NCBI RefSeq assembly: GCF_014190775.1
Contig: NZ_JACHVP010000002.1
Location: 620,001 to 684,000, forward strand
Reading direction: 5' to 3'
Length of the DNA stretch: 64,000 bases
Origin: Leifsonia aquatica
GTDB lineage: Bacteria > Actinomycetota > Actinomycetes > Actinomycetales > Microbacteriaceae
In this document: piece by piece, positions 35,016-43,796 of the stretch
Numbering within the stretch: the stretch's first letter is position 1
Layout: each line of letters begins with the position of its first letter
Made by a program: the position numbers and the translations under genes
Notes under the pieces: generated by a model
Databases searched by the model: none
What the model saw: only the letters and a program-made list of their open reading frames with translations
What the model was told of the DNA's origin: nothing

Positions 35016-35787
35016 GACCATCGCGCGGATCGCCGACGAGCTGGCGGAGGCGGAGCGCGAGCGCGTCGTCGTTCCGCTGCTGACGGCACGCCACCCCGGG
35101 ATGACCGTGGACGACGCGTACGCCGTGCAGAACGAGTGGCGGCGACGCGGTGTCGCGGCCGGGCGGCGTCCGGTCGGCCACAAGATCGGGCTGACCAGCA
35201 AGGTGATGCAGACCGCGACGGGCATCACCGAACCCGACTTCGGCGTCCTCTTCGACGACGTCGTGTTCGAGAGCGGAGCCGCCATCGAGCACGCGCGCTT
35301 CTCGAACGTCCGCATCGAGGTGGAGCTCGCGTTCGTCCTGGGCCTGCCGCTCGAGGGCCCGCACACCACGATCTTCGACGTCCTCCGGGCGACCGAGTAC
35401 GTCGTCCCCGCCCTGGAGGTCCTGTCGAGCCGCATCGAGCTGCCCGGCCGCACGATCGTCGACACCATCAGCGACAACGCCGCGTTGGGCGCGGTCGTCC
35501 TGGGCGGCTCGCCGACGAGACCGGACGCGGTCGACCTGCGCTGGGTCAGTGCACTCCTCTACCGCAACGAGACGATCGAGGAGTCGGGGGTGAGCGCGGC
35601 CGTCCTCGGCCACCCCGCGAACGGTGTGGCCTGGCTCGCGGGCAAGCTGGCCGGTCACGGCGACCGCCTCGAGGCCGGCGAGATCGTCCTCTCCGGTTCG
35701 TTCACGCGCCCGATGTGGGTGGAGAGAGGGGACACGGTGTTCGCCGACTACGCGGAGCTGGGATCCGTCACATGCCGCTTCAGCTAG
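35002..35787 (+). CDS. hpaH: 2-oxo-hept-4-ene-1,7-dioate hydratase-like enzyme
   Basis: A 261-residue hydratase of the MhpD/HpaH family. GHKIGLTSKVMQ (59-70) and the metal-binding Glu106 and Glu108 in RIEVELAFVLG are typical, as is the C-terminal GSFTRPMWVERGDTVFADY. It adds water to the 2-oxo-4-enoate formed after ring cleavage and decarboxylation. The GTG start lies inside the end of the RraA-like gene (14-base overlap), and its stop overlaps the next gene by 16 bases, so the operon is tightly coupled. Confidence 0.87.
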   Translation: MLPAETIARIADELAEAERERVVVPLLTARHPGMTVDDAYAVQNEWRRRGVAAGRRPVGHKIGLTSKVMQTATGITEPDFGVLFDDVVFESGAAIEHARFSNVRIEVELAFVLGLPLEGPHTTIFDVLRATEYVVPALEVLSSRIELPGRTIVDTISDNAALGAVVLGGSPTRPDAVDLRWVSALLYRNETIEESGVSAAVLGHPANGVAWLAGKLAGHGDRLEAGEIVLSGSFTRPMWVERGDTVFADYAELGSVTCRFS

Positions 35788-36542
35788 CGCCGACCCTCCG
35801 CGATCGGCTGCGGGAGGCGTCGCGCCCGCTGGCCGGCCTGTGGGTCTGCAGCGGATCGCCGCTCGTCGCGGAGATCTGCGCCGGGAGCGGGATCGGCTGG
35901 CTCCTCATCGACATGGAGCACGCTCCGAACGGCCTGGAGTCCGTGCTCGCGCAGCTCACCGCGGTGGCGCCCTACCCGTGCGTCCCGGTCGTCCGCGTCC
36001 CGCAGAACGACCCGGTCACGATCAAGCAGGTGCTCGATCTAGGGGCGCAGAACCTCCTCGTCCCGATGGTCTCGTCCGCCGACGAGGCGCGTGCAGCCGT
36101 CGCTGCGGTCCGCTACCCGCCGCGCGGTGTCCGCGGTGTCGGCTCGGCGCTCGCGCGATCCGCGCGCTGGAACCGCGTGCCGGACTATCTCGCACGGGCG
36201 GACGAGCACGTGGCGCTGTACGTCCAGATCGAGACCGGGGCGGGCATCGGAGCGGCAGCCGAGATCGCGGCGGTCGACGGCGTCGACGGGGTGCTCGTCG
36301 GCCCGAGCGACCTCGCGGCGTCGAAGGGCCTTCTCGGCCGGCAGACGCACCCGGAGGTCGTCGACGCGGTGCTGCGTGTGTTCGCAGCGGTGCGGCAGGC
36401 GGGGAAACCGGTCGGCGTCAACGCCTTCGATCCGGTGGTGGCGCGTTCGTACGCCGATGCCGGCGCCTCGTTCATCCTCGTCGGCGCCGACGTCGTCCTG
36501 CTGGCGCGAGGGTCGGAGACCGCCGCGGCGGCGTGGGAGTAG
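35772..36542 (+). CDS. hpaI: 4-hydroxy-2-oxo-heptanedioate aldolase-like enzyme
   Basis: A 256-residue class II aldolase of the HpaI/HpcH family. The key motifs are LLIDMEHAPNG with catalytic His50, the QIETGAG metal glutamate near 152 and VGPSDLAASKGLLG with the metal aspartate near 178. It splits the hydrated product into pyruvate and a semialdehyde, the last step of the meta-cleavage route. It is the final gene of the hpaD operon. A TAG stop is followed within 20 bases by the -10 of the next gene. Confidence 0.87.
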   Translation: MPLQLAPTLRDRLREASRPLAGLWVCSGSPLVAEICAGSGIGWLLIDMEHAPNGLESVLAQLTAVAPYPCVPVVRVPQNDPVTIKQVLDLGAQNLLVPMVSSADEARAAVAAVRYPPRGVRGVGSALARSARWNRVPDYLARADEHVALYVQIETGAGIGAAAEIAAVDGVDGVLVGPSDLAASKGLLGRQTHPEVVDAVLRVFAAVRQAGKPVGVNAFDPVVARSYADAGASFILVGADVVLLARGSETAAAAWE

Positions 36543-36573
36543 ACCCGTCCCCGATCCCGCGTAGCCTGGGCGG

Positions 36574-37560
36574 ATGAGCGCTGACATCGAGGGGGCGTCG
36601 CGGCAGCGGCGCGCGGCCGTCGTCGTCAACCCCACCAAGGTGCGGATGTCCGCGCTGCAGAGCGCCGTGGCGGCGCAGGAGGCGAAGGGCGGCTGGGCGG
36701 CCGCGGAGTGGTTCGAGACCAGCGCCGACGACGATGGCCGGGCGGCCGTCGAGCGTGCGGCAGCCTCCTCCCCCGACCTCATCGTCGTCGCGGGCGGCGA
36801 CGGCACCCTGCGCGCGGCGGCAGCGGTGCTGGCCGGGTCCGGGATCGCGATCGGGGTCATCCCCTCGGGCACGGGCAACCTCTTCGCCCGCGAGCTCGGC
36901 CTCCCGGTGAACAACCTCGGCTCGGCCGTGGCGACCGCGTTCGACGGGGACGACCGCCCGGTGGACCTCGGCTTCGCCCGGCTGGAGCGCGATGGCGGCG
37001 AGAGTGAAGAACGCGCGTTCCTCGTCATGGCCGGCATCGGCCTCGACGCCCACATGGCCGCGCACACCAACCAGAAGCTGAAGAAGCGGATCGGCTGGCT
37101 CGCCTACTCGGACCCCATCGCGCGGAGCATCCTCGGCAACCGCCGGTTCGACATGACCTACGGCCTGGACGACAAGCCCGACGTCGAGATGCGGGCGCAC
37201 ACGGTCATCGTCGGCAACTCGGGCAGTCTGACGGCCGGGATGCTGCTCATCCCGGACGCCGTCATCGACGACGGCCTGCTCGACGCGGTCGTCATGCGGC
37301 CGAAGGGCGGGGGAGGCTGGACCAACATCGGCTACCGCCTCGCCTTCAACCGCGTGCTGCACCGCACCCGGTTCGGCCGGTTCATCGGCCGGCTGACGCC
37401 CAAGCCGCGCGCCATCCTCTACGCGCAGGCGAAGACCCTCCGCGTGCGGTTCCGCGAGCCGCAGGAGATCCAGCTCGACGGCGACCCCAACGGCTCGGTC
37501 ATCGCCGTGCACCTGCGGGTGGAGCACAGCGCGCTGACCATCCGCGTGCCGCAGGGCTGA
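36574..37560 (+). CDS. Diacylglycerol kinase family lipid kinase
   Basis: A 328-residue protein with a DAGK catalytic domain: GGDGTLR at 74-80 (ATP site), PSGTGNLFARELGLP at about 99-113 and the C-terminal QLDGDP element. Such bacterial enzymes phosphorylate diacylglycerol or related lipids at the membrane. The ATG has no ribosome binding site; TAGCCT at 36562-36567, 6 bases before it, marks a probable leaderless start. It does not seem related to the flanking catabolic operons. Confidence 0.88.
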   Translation: MSADIEGASRQRRAAVVVNPTKVRMSALQSAVAAQEAKGGWAAAEWFETSADDDGRAAVERAAASSPDLIVVAGGDGTLRAAAAVLAGSGIAIGVIPSGTGNLFARELGLPVNNLGSAVATAFDGDDRPVDLGFARLERDGGESEERAFLVMAGIGLDAHMAAHTNQKLKKRIGWLAYSDPIARSILGNRRFDMTYGLDDKPDVEMRAHTVIVGNSGSLTAGMLLIPDAVIDDGLLDAVVMRPKGGGGWTNIGYRLAFNRVLHRTRFGRFIGRLTPKPRAILYAQAKTLRVRFREPQEIQLDGDPNGSVIAVHLRVEHSALTIRVPQG

Positions 37561-37573
37561 GCGGCCGCCCGGT

Positions 37574-37711
37574 TCAGCCGGGCTCCTCCTCCGACTCCAA
37601 GGTCTCGTCCGCGTCGACGCCCGAGTCGTCCGTCTCCGTCGCCTCCATCGCGGCCTCCGCCTGGGCCTCCGCTTCTGCGGCAGCGGCCTCGCGGCGCTTC
37701 TCTCTGCTCAT
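37574..37711 (-). CDS. Very small acidic Ala/Glu-rich protein
   Basis: A 45-residue open frame, MSREKRREAAAAEAEAQAEA and on to an acidic Asp/Glu tail. The first eight residues are basic and the rest strongly acidic; a helical, charged peptide is likely. AGGGG lies about 10 bases before the ATG, and codon positions follow the genomic bias. It stands alone on the minus strand between the lipid kinase and flavin reductase genes. I recognise no family. The ribosome binding site is the main support for it being real. Confidence 0.5.
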   Translation of the reverse strand: MSREKRREAAAAEAEAQAEAAMEATETDDSGVDADETLESEEEPG

Positions 37712-37856
37712 GCCGTCGTTCCCCTCTCGAGTCGTGCGTGTGCAGACAGTTTCTCGCGGATCCGTAAGAGCGCGTAATGAAAAGACGTGCCGGGACGATC
37801 GCGCGACGACGATGGGCAGTTCCGGACACCGACCGCGAACGAGGAGACGAGCCGTC

Positions 37857-38423
37857 ATGAGCGATGCGCAGACGATCAGCACCGAGGACCCCGACCAGGG
37901 CTCGCGCCGCGCGGGCTTCTCGGTCGGCCTGAGCCCGGACGAGTTCAAGCGGGCGTTCCGCAACCACGCGGCCGGTGTCGCCGTGATCACAGCGGACGAC
38001 GGCAACGGGCCGGTCGGCCTCACGGCGACGAGCGTCTTCTCGGTGAGCGCCGAGCCCGCCCTCCTGGTCTTCTCCGTGTCGGCGCAGTCGTCGAGTGCGC
38101 CGACGCTGTTGCGGGCCGAGCACGTGGTCGTGCACCTGCTGGCGGAGGGCCAGCGCGACCTGGCGCAGCTGTGCGCGACGAGCGGCATCGACCGGTTCGC
38201 CGACACGAGCATCTGGACGCGCCTGATCACCGGCGAGCCCTACTTCCCGGCCGCCCACTCGTGGATCCGCGGCCGGGTGGTCGACACGATGAGCGCCGGC
38301 ACGTCGACGATCGTGGCGGTCCAGGCTCTGCAGGCGCAGGTCCCGGAGGGGGAGGCGGCGCCGCTGGTCTACCACAACCGCACCTGGCACAGCCTCGGGG
38401 ATGCCTCGCGCATCGAGCTCTGA
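37857..38423 (+). CDS. Flavin reductase domain protein
   Basis: A 188-residue FMN/FAD reductase of the flavin-reductase-like (HpaC/SsuE-partner) group: FKRAFRNHAAGVAVITADDG and GLTATSVFSVSAEPALLVFSV carry the flavin-binding loop, and YHNRTWHSL is the C-terminal end. It would supply reduced flavin to partner monooxygenases. The nearest partners are the LLM-class and DszC/SfnB-like enzymes downstream, so it most likely serves the sulfur operon, though a two-component aromatic hydroxylase is an alternative. GAGGAG lies upstream of the ATG. A 162-base gap separates it from the importer genes. Confidence 0.85.
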   Translation: MSDAQTISTEDPDQGSRRAGFSVGLSPDEFKRAFRNHAAGVAVITADDGNGPVGLTATSVFSVSAEPALLVFSVSAQSSSAPTLLRAEHVVVHLLAEGQRDLAQLCATSGIDRFADTSIWTRLITGEPYFPAAHSWIRGRVVDTMSAGTSTIVAVQALQAQVPEGEAAPLVYHNRTWHSLGDASRIEL

Positions 38424-38585
38424 CCGCGCGCACCTTACAAGATCACGCCCGTCATCCCATATCGCCGCTTCATCGACGGACACAAGTTGAAACGTTCGTA
38501 ATGCGATGACGTCGCGGCGCGGGATCCCTTGCAGGATCGGTGCCTGCACCCCCGAGACCCCCGCACTGCTACAGGAAGGCAGACC
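38424..38585 (+). promoter_or_regulatory. Leader of the ABC importer/monooxygenase operon
   Basis: No annotated gene lies in these 162 bases. A 33-codon frame starts with ATG at 38506 and ends at 38607 inside the next gene in another frame; it has three Cys codons. I see no match to SAM-I or SAM-IV riboswitch cores. TTGAAA at 38488-38493 could be a -35 element. Confidence 0.3.
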
Positions 38586-40226
38586 TTGCGCATCACGAAG
38601 ACCCTGATCGCGGCGATCGCGCTCGTCGGAGGCACGGCCCTCCTCAGCGGCTGCGCCGCAGGCGGCGACGCGGCGGACAGCACCGCGGCCACCGCCAAGA
38701 CCGGCGGCACGCTCGTCTACGCGACCGGCGACGACGAGCCGCCGTGCCTCGACTCCGCGAACCGCGGCAACGTGCCCCAGGCGCTCCTCGCCTCCCAGTA
38801 CCTCGAGACGCTCTTCTACCAGGACAAGGACGGCACGATCGAGCCCTGGCTCGCGAAGAGCTGGAAGGTCGCGGCCGACGGGCTCAGCGTCGACGTGACC
38901 GTGCGCGACGGCGTGACGTTCTCCGACGGCACCCCGCTCACCTCGGAGGCCGTGAAGGCCAACATCGAGCGCGTGGTCGACGGCTCCACCCAGTCGACGA
39001 CCGGCCGGCTGGCGCTCTACGCGGTGAAGGGCGTCGACATCGTCGACGCCACCACGGCGCGGATCAACCTGAGCACCCCCGACAGCGCCCTGCTCGAATC
39101 CCTGTCGCAGATCTGGCTGCCCATCGAGTCGCCGACGGCGATCAAGCGCTCCCTCGAGGAGAACTGCGTCAGCCCGGTGGGCACCGGCCCGTTCGTCGTC
39201 CAGAGCTGGACGAAGCAGGACAACGTCACGCTGGTCAAGAACCCGCACTACACGACGCCCCCGCCCGGCGCCGCTCACACCGGAGCCGCCTACCTCGACA
39301 AGATCGTCTGGAAGTTCGTGCCCGACGCGTCCGCCCGGTTCGCGGCACTGCAGAGCGGCGACGCCGACGTGATCGACACGCTGCAGCCCGAGAACGCCGT
39401 CGCCGCGAAGGGCGACCCCGCGCTGGCCGTCCTGATCGGCTCCCGCCCCGGCGCCCCCGTGCAGCTCACGCTGAACACCACGCGCGCGCCGTTCGACGAC
39501 GCGAGCGTGCGCAAGGCCTTCTTCGAGTCCCTGGATGTCGACAGCGCGCTGAAGAGCGTCTACCTCGGCACCGTCGACCGGTCGACGTCGCTCCTCAGCA
39601 CCTCCACGCGGTACGGCGTCTCCGACGTCTCGGTGAAGTACGACCCGAAGGATGCGGGCAAGCTGCTCGACGCCGCCGGCTGGAGCGCGCGCGACAGCGA
39701 CGGCTACCGGGTCAAGGACGGCAAGCGCCTCACCGTCGTGATCCCGACCACCGTCTTCGTTCCGCTGTCGCAGGCCGTGTACGAGCAGTTCCAGGCCACC
39801 GCGAAGAAGGTCGGCTTCGACGTGCAGCTGAACCCGCAGGACTCGGCCGGCTGGTGGAGCCAGAACTACGCCTGGAACTACGACGCCATCCCGATCTACT
39901 ACACGAAGAACTCGGCCGACGTGCTGCGCATCATCTACTGGTCGAAGAACGCCACCTCCACCACGGTGAACGGCTACCACTCGAACAACGCGGGCGACCT
40001 CGGACCCGAGATCGACGGGTACCTCACGCAGGCGGAGGCGACCACCGACGACGCCCAGCGCGCCGCCCTCTACAAGAAGGCGCAGGACGCGATCGCCGCC
40101 CTGAACGTCACGCTGCCGATCTACGACCAGCAGACGCGCCTCGGCTACCGGGCCGACGTGAAGGGCATCCGTTTCCTCCCGTCGCTCACGCTGCCGTCGT
40201 TCTACGACGCCTGGCTCGACAAGTGA
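38586..40226 (+). CDS. ABC transporter substrate-binding lipoprotein, family 5
   Basis: A 546-residue family 5 (peptide/opine/nickel) binding protein. It has a signal peptide and lipobox LLSGC (Cys23), GTLVYATGDDEP at the mature start and a DGVTFSDGTPLTSEAVKANIER element characteristic of the family. The TTG start is chosen because AGGAAGG lies 7 bases upstream and the signal peptide then begins directly (MRITKTLIAA). It should bind an organic sulfur compound or peptide-like ligand outside the membrane; the sulfur assignment rests on the monooxygenases encoded downstream. Confidence 0.85.
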   Translation: MRITKTLIAAIALVGGTALLSGCAAGGDAADSTAATAKTGGTLVYATGDDEPPCLDSANRGNVPQALLASQYLETLFYQDKDGTIEPWLAKSWKVAADGLSVDVTVRDGVTFSDGTPLTSEAVKANIERVVDGSTQSTTGRLALYAVKGVDIVDATTARINLSTPDSALLESLSQIWLPIESPTAIKRSLEENCVSPVGTGPFVVQSWTKQDNVTLVKNPHYTTPPPGAAHTGAAYLDKIVWKFVPDASARFAALQSGDADVIDTLQPENAVAAKGDPALAVLIGSRPGAPVQLTLNTTRAPFDDASVRKAFFESLDVDSALKSVYLGTVDRSTSLLSTSTRYGVSDVSVKYDPKDAGKLLDAAGWSARDSDGYRVKDGKRLTVVIPTTVFVPLSQAVYEQFQATAKKVGFDVQLNPQDSAGWWSQNYAWNYDAIPIYYTKNSADVLRIIYWSKNATSTTVNGYHSNNAGDLGPEIDGYLTQAEATTDDAQRAALYKKAQDAIAALNVTLPIYDQQTRLGYRADVKGIRFLPSLTLPSFYDAWLDK

Positions 40227-41206
40227 CAGCCGTCGCCGCCCCGGCCGGTGCACCCGCCGCGCGACGCTTCGGCGCCGCGCGGTGGGTGGCCGGCCGTGCC
40301 ATCGGCGCGGTCTTCGTGCTGTGGGCGGTGGCGACGGTCACGTTCTTCGGGATCCGGCTGATCCCGGGGGACCCGGCGGAGGCGGTCCTCGGCGGTCCGG
40401 GTTCGCGCGCGACCGCGCAGGCCCTCGCCCAGGTGCGGGCGGAGTATGGCTTCGACCGTCCGCTGTGGCAGCAGTACCTCTCCGAGATCGGCCGGCTCGC
40501 GACGGGCGACCTCGGCACCTCCTACGCCCTGCGCACCAAGGTCACGACCCTCATCGGCGAGCAGCTGGGCAACACGCTCATCCTCGCGGCGGTGTCGCTC
40601 ATCGTCGCGTGGCTGCTGGCGATCGGGCTCGCGCTCTGGGCGACGCGCGGTGGCCGCATCGCCGCCGGCGTCGCGACCGTGCTCGAAGTGACGGCCGCGG
40701 CCGTGCCGCACTTCTGGCTCGGCACGATGCTGATCATCGTCTTCAGCGCGACCCTCGGCTGGCTGCCCGCCACCAGCGTGCCCGGGCCGGCGGGACTCGT
40801 GCTCCCGGTCATCACGCTGGCGCTTCCGCTCGCCGGGTTCCTCGGCCAGTCCATGCGCGAGTCCATGCTGGCGGCGCTCGAAGCCCCGTTCGTCACGTCC
40901 GCCCGGGCGCGCGGCGAGAGCGAGACCGGCGTCCGCCTCCGGCACGCGCTGCGGCACTCGGCGCTGCCCGGCATCGCGCTCTCGGGATGGGCGTTCGGCT
41001 CCCTGATCAGCGGCGCCGTCGTCGTCGAGACGGTGTTCTCGCGCCCCGGACTCGGCCGCTCCCTGCTCAGCGCGGTGCTCGTCCGCGACATCCCGCTGGT
41101 GATGGGGATCGTGCTGGTCGTCGCGCTCGTCTACATCATCGTCACCCTCGTCGGCGACCTCGCGGAGCGGATCGCCGACCCGCGTCTGCGCCAGGTGCAG
41201 CGGTGA
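40223..41206 (+). CDS. ABC transporter permease, DppB-like
   Basis: A 327-residue permease with six hydrophobic segments. It shows the family-5 permease features: TFFGIRLIPGDPAEAVLG near the N terminus and the coupling loop FVTSARARGESETGVRLRHALRHSALP at about 220-246 (EAA loop). The GTG start overlaps the binding-protein stop by 4 bases. It pairs with the DppC-like permease that follows to form the channel. Confidence 0.88.
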   Translation: MTAVAAPAGAPAARRFGAARWVAGRAIGAVFVLWAVATVTFFGIRLIPGDPAEAVLGGPGSRATAQALAQVRAEYGFDRPLWQQYLSEIGRLATGDLGTSYALRTKVTTLIGEQLGNTLILAAVSLIVAWLLAIGLALWATRGGRIAAGVATVLEVTAAAVPHFWLGTMLIIVFSATLGWLPATSVPGPAGLVLPVITLALPLAGFLGQSMRESMLAALEAPFVTSARARGESETGVRLRHALRHSALPGIALSGWAFGSLISGAVVVETVFSRPGLGRSLLSAVLVRDIPLVMGIVLVVALVYIIVTLVGDLAERIADPRLRQVQR

Positions 41207-41243
41207 CCGCCCGCACGCACCTCCGGCCCCCTCGGGAGAACCC

Positions 41244-42149
41244 ATGACCATCGACCTCGACGCCGACCGCCCGGCGGTCGCGCCCGCGCCCGACGCCGGC
41301 AGCGTCCCGGCTCCCGCCGCTCCGCGCCGGGCCCGTCGGCTGCGCCTGCCGCGCGCCGGAGAGACGATCGCCGGACTGATCCTGCTCGTGCTCCTGCTGG
41401 CCGTGTTCGTGCCCCAGCTCTTCACGCACGCCGATCCGCTGGCGATCGCCCCCGCCGACGCCTTCCAGGCTCCCTCCGCCGCCCACCTGTTCGGTACGGA
41501 CGAGTCGGGCCGCGACGTCTACACCCGCGTGATCTACGGCGCCCGCCCGTCGCTGCTCATCGGCTTCTCGGCCACGGCGATCGGGATGGTGCTGGCCGTG
41601 GTGCTGGGCGGCCTCGCCGCGCTGGGCGGCCGCGCCGCCGACTTCACCGTGAACCGCTTCCTCGAGGTGATGTTCGCCTTCCCCGGTCTGCTGCTCGCCC
41701 TGGTGTTCATCGCGATCTTCGGAGCCGGAGTGGTCACCTCGACGATCGCGGTCGGCCTGGCGACGGCCCCCGGCTACGCGCGCATCCTGCGCACGCAGAT
41801 CCTGTCGGTGCGCCGGTCGGGCTACGTCGAGGCGTCGCGGGTGCTGGGACGGTCGCCGGCGACCATCCTGCGCCGCACCATTCTCCCGAACGTGCTGACC
41901 TCGGTGTTCGTGCTCGCGACGCTCGGCATCGGGCAGGCGATCGTGTGGGCGTCCTCGCTCAGCTTCCTCGGCCTCGGGTCGGTGCCGCCGGCCGCCGAAT
42001 GGGGCGCCATGCTCGCCGCGGGGCGGACCTACATCGGGAACGCCTGGTGGCTGACCGTCTTCCCCGGCATCGCGATCGTGCTGAGCGCCGCCTCGGCGAC
42101 GGTGCTCGGGCACGCCCTGCAGAAGCGCGTCAGAGAGGCACGACCGTGA
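41244..42149 (+). CDS. ABC transporter permease, DppC-like
   Basis: A 301-residue permease. The N-terminal HLFGTDESGRDVYTRVIYGARPSL is the hallmark of DppC/OppC proteins, and the coupling loop reads YVEASRVLGRSPATILRRTILPN. The first 35 residues are a Pro/Ala-rich cytoplasmic tail. A GGGAGA site lies before the ATG, and the ATPase GTG overlaps its stop. Confidence 0.88.
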   Translation: MTIDLDADRPAVAPAPDAGSVPAPAAPRRARRLRLPRAGETIAGLILLVLLLAVFVPQLFTHADPLAIAPADAFQAPSAAHLFGTDESGRDVYTRVIYGARPSLLIGFSATAIGMVLAVVLGGLAALGGRAADFTVNRFLEVMFAFPGLLLALVFIAIFGAGVVTSTIAVGLATAPGYARILRTQILSVRRSGYVEASRVLGRSPATILRRTILPNVLTSVFVLATLGIGQAIVWASSLSFLGLGSVPPAAEWGAMLAAGRTYIGNAWWLTVFPGIAIVLSAASATVLGHALQKRVREARP

Positions 42150-43762
42150 CCGAACCCATTTTGGACGTCCGCGGGCTGACCGTCGGGTTCCGCGCCGACC
42201 GCGCCGTCACCCCGGTCGTGCGCGGCGTCGACCTGCGCATCGAACCCGGCCGGTGCCTCGCCCTCGTGGGCGAGTCCGGGTCGGGCAAGTCGGTCACCGC
42301 CCGCAGCATCGTGGGGCTGAACGGTCCCGCGGCGCGCACCGAGGCCGACCGCCTCTCGGTGGGCGACCGCGACATCCTGCGCCTCAGCGACCGCGGCCTG
42401 CGCCGGGTGCGCGGCAAGGAGGTCGGCTACGTGCTGCAGGATGCGCTGGTCTCCCTCGACCCGCTGCGCCCCGTCGGGCGCGAGATCGACGACGCTCTGC
42501 GCCTGCACACCCGCCTCTCCCCGGCGAAGCGGCGCGAGCGCGTGCTCGAGCTGCTGGCCTCCGCCGGCGTCCCGGAGCCCGCGCAGCGTTCCCGGCAGCG
42601 CTCCGGCGAGCTGTCCGGCGGCCTCCGGCAGCGTGCCCTGATCGCCTCGGCGATCGCGCTGCAGCCGCCCCTGCTCATCGCCGACGAACCGACGACGGCG
42701 CTCGACGCGACCGTGCAGGAGCAGATCCTCGCACTGCTGGAGGAGCTCAAGGAGCGCGGCACCGCCATCCTCCTGATCAGTCACGACCTCGCGGTGGTGG
42801 GCCGGGTCGCCGACGACATCTCCGTGATGAACGGCGGCGAGATCGTCGAGCACGGTCCGGCGGAGCAGGTGCTCTTCGACGCCCGCGACGCCTACACGCG
42901 GCGCCTGATCGCCGCCGTGCCGGCGGATCGCCCGCGCGGCACCCGGCTCAGCGAGACGGCGCCTCCTCCGCGCGAGGCGGCCCCGGCGCCGGCCGCGCCC
43001 GCCGAGGTCGTGCTGCAGGCGCGCGACCTGGTGAAGCACTACCGCAACCCGGACGGCACGGCGCGGCTCGTGCTCGACCGGGTCTCCTTCGACCTGCACC
43101 GGGGCCGCACCCTCGGGCTCGTGGGGGAGTCGGGCTCCGGCAAGACCACCGCGGCGCGCGTCGCGCTCGGGATCACCGAGCCGGAGTCGGGCGCCGTGAC
43201 GCTGTTCGGCGCACCGTGGACGGCCGCCTCCGAACGCGACCGCCGGCGCGAGCGGCACCGCATCGGCGCCGTCTACCAGGACCCGCTCGGCTCTTTCGAC
43301 CCGCGCCTGTCGGTGGAGGACATCCTCGCCGAGGCGCTCGGGTCCCGGCCCGGTCCGGCGACCGCGGACATCGCCCGGCTGCTCGACGAGGTGGGGCTGC
43401 CCTCGACCGTGCTGCGCCGCCGCCCGCTGCACCTCTCGGGAGGCCAGCGCCAGCGGGTCGCCATCGCGCGCGCCCTGGCGCCGCGCCCCGAGATCATCGT
43501 CTGCGACGAGCCCGTCTCGGCGCTCGACGTCTCGGTGCAGGCCCAGGTACTCGATCTGCTGGACGACCTCCAGCGCGAGCTCGGCCTCAGCTACCTCTTC
43601 ATCTCGCACGACCTCGGCGTGATCCAGCACGTCAGCGACGAGGTGGCCGTCATGTCCGCCGGCCGCATCGTCGAGACGGGATCCGCCGAGCAGATCTTCC
43701 GGTCGCCCGCCGACCCGTACACGCGGGCGCTGCTCGAGGCAGCCCCGCGCCTCGTCCGCTGA
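42146..43762 (+). CDS. ABC transporter ATPase, fused DppD-DppF type
   Basis: A 538-residue protein with two complete ATPase domains of the peptide/nickel type. The first has Walker A GESGSGKS near 43, signature LSGGLRQRALIA and Walker B LLIADEPTTALD. The second, from about 290, has GESGSGKTT, LSGGQRQRVAIARAL and IIVCDEPVSALD. A Pro/Ala linker at about 272-285 joins them. Unlike the CUT2 ATPase in this window, both halves keep all motifs. The GTG overlaps the permease stop by 4 bases. Confidence 0.9.
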   Translation: MTEPILDVRGLTVGFRADRAVTPVVRGVDLRIEPGRCLALVGESGSGKSVTARSIVGLNGPAARTEADRLSVGDRDILRLSDRGLRRVRGKEVGYVLQDALVSLDPLRPVGREIDDALRLHTRLSPAKRRERVLELLASAGVPEPAQRSRQRSGELSGGLRQRALIASAIALQPPLLIADEPTTALDATVQEQILALLEELKERGTAILLISHDLAVVGRVADDISVMNGGEIVEHGPAEQVLFDARDAYTRRLIAAVPADRPRGTRLSETAPPPREAAPAPAAPAEVVLQARDLVKHYRNPDGTARLVLDRVSFDLHRGRTLGLVGESGSGKTTAARVALGITEPESGAVTLFGAPWTAASERDRRRERHRIGAVYQDPLGSFDPRLSVEDILAEALGSRPGPATADIARLLDEVGLPSTVLRRRPLHLSGGQRQRVAIARALAPRPEIIVCDEPVSALDVSVQAQVLDLLDDLQRELGLSYLFISHDLGVIQHVSDEVAVMSAGRIVETGSAEQIFRSPADPYTRALLEAAPRLVR

Positions 43763-43796
43763 CGGCCCCCGCGCACCGCACCCCCGAAAGGAATCC

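Noticed and set aside
38424-38585. A SAM-type riboswitch in the leader of the sulfur operon.
   Set aside because: I looked for the conserved cores of SAM-I and SAM-IV and did not find them; no clear P1-type closing stem is visible.
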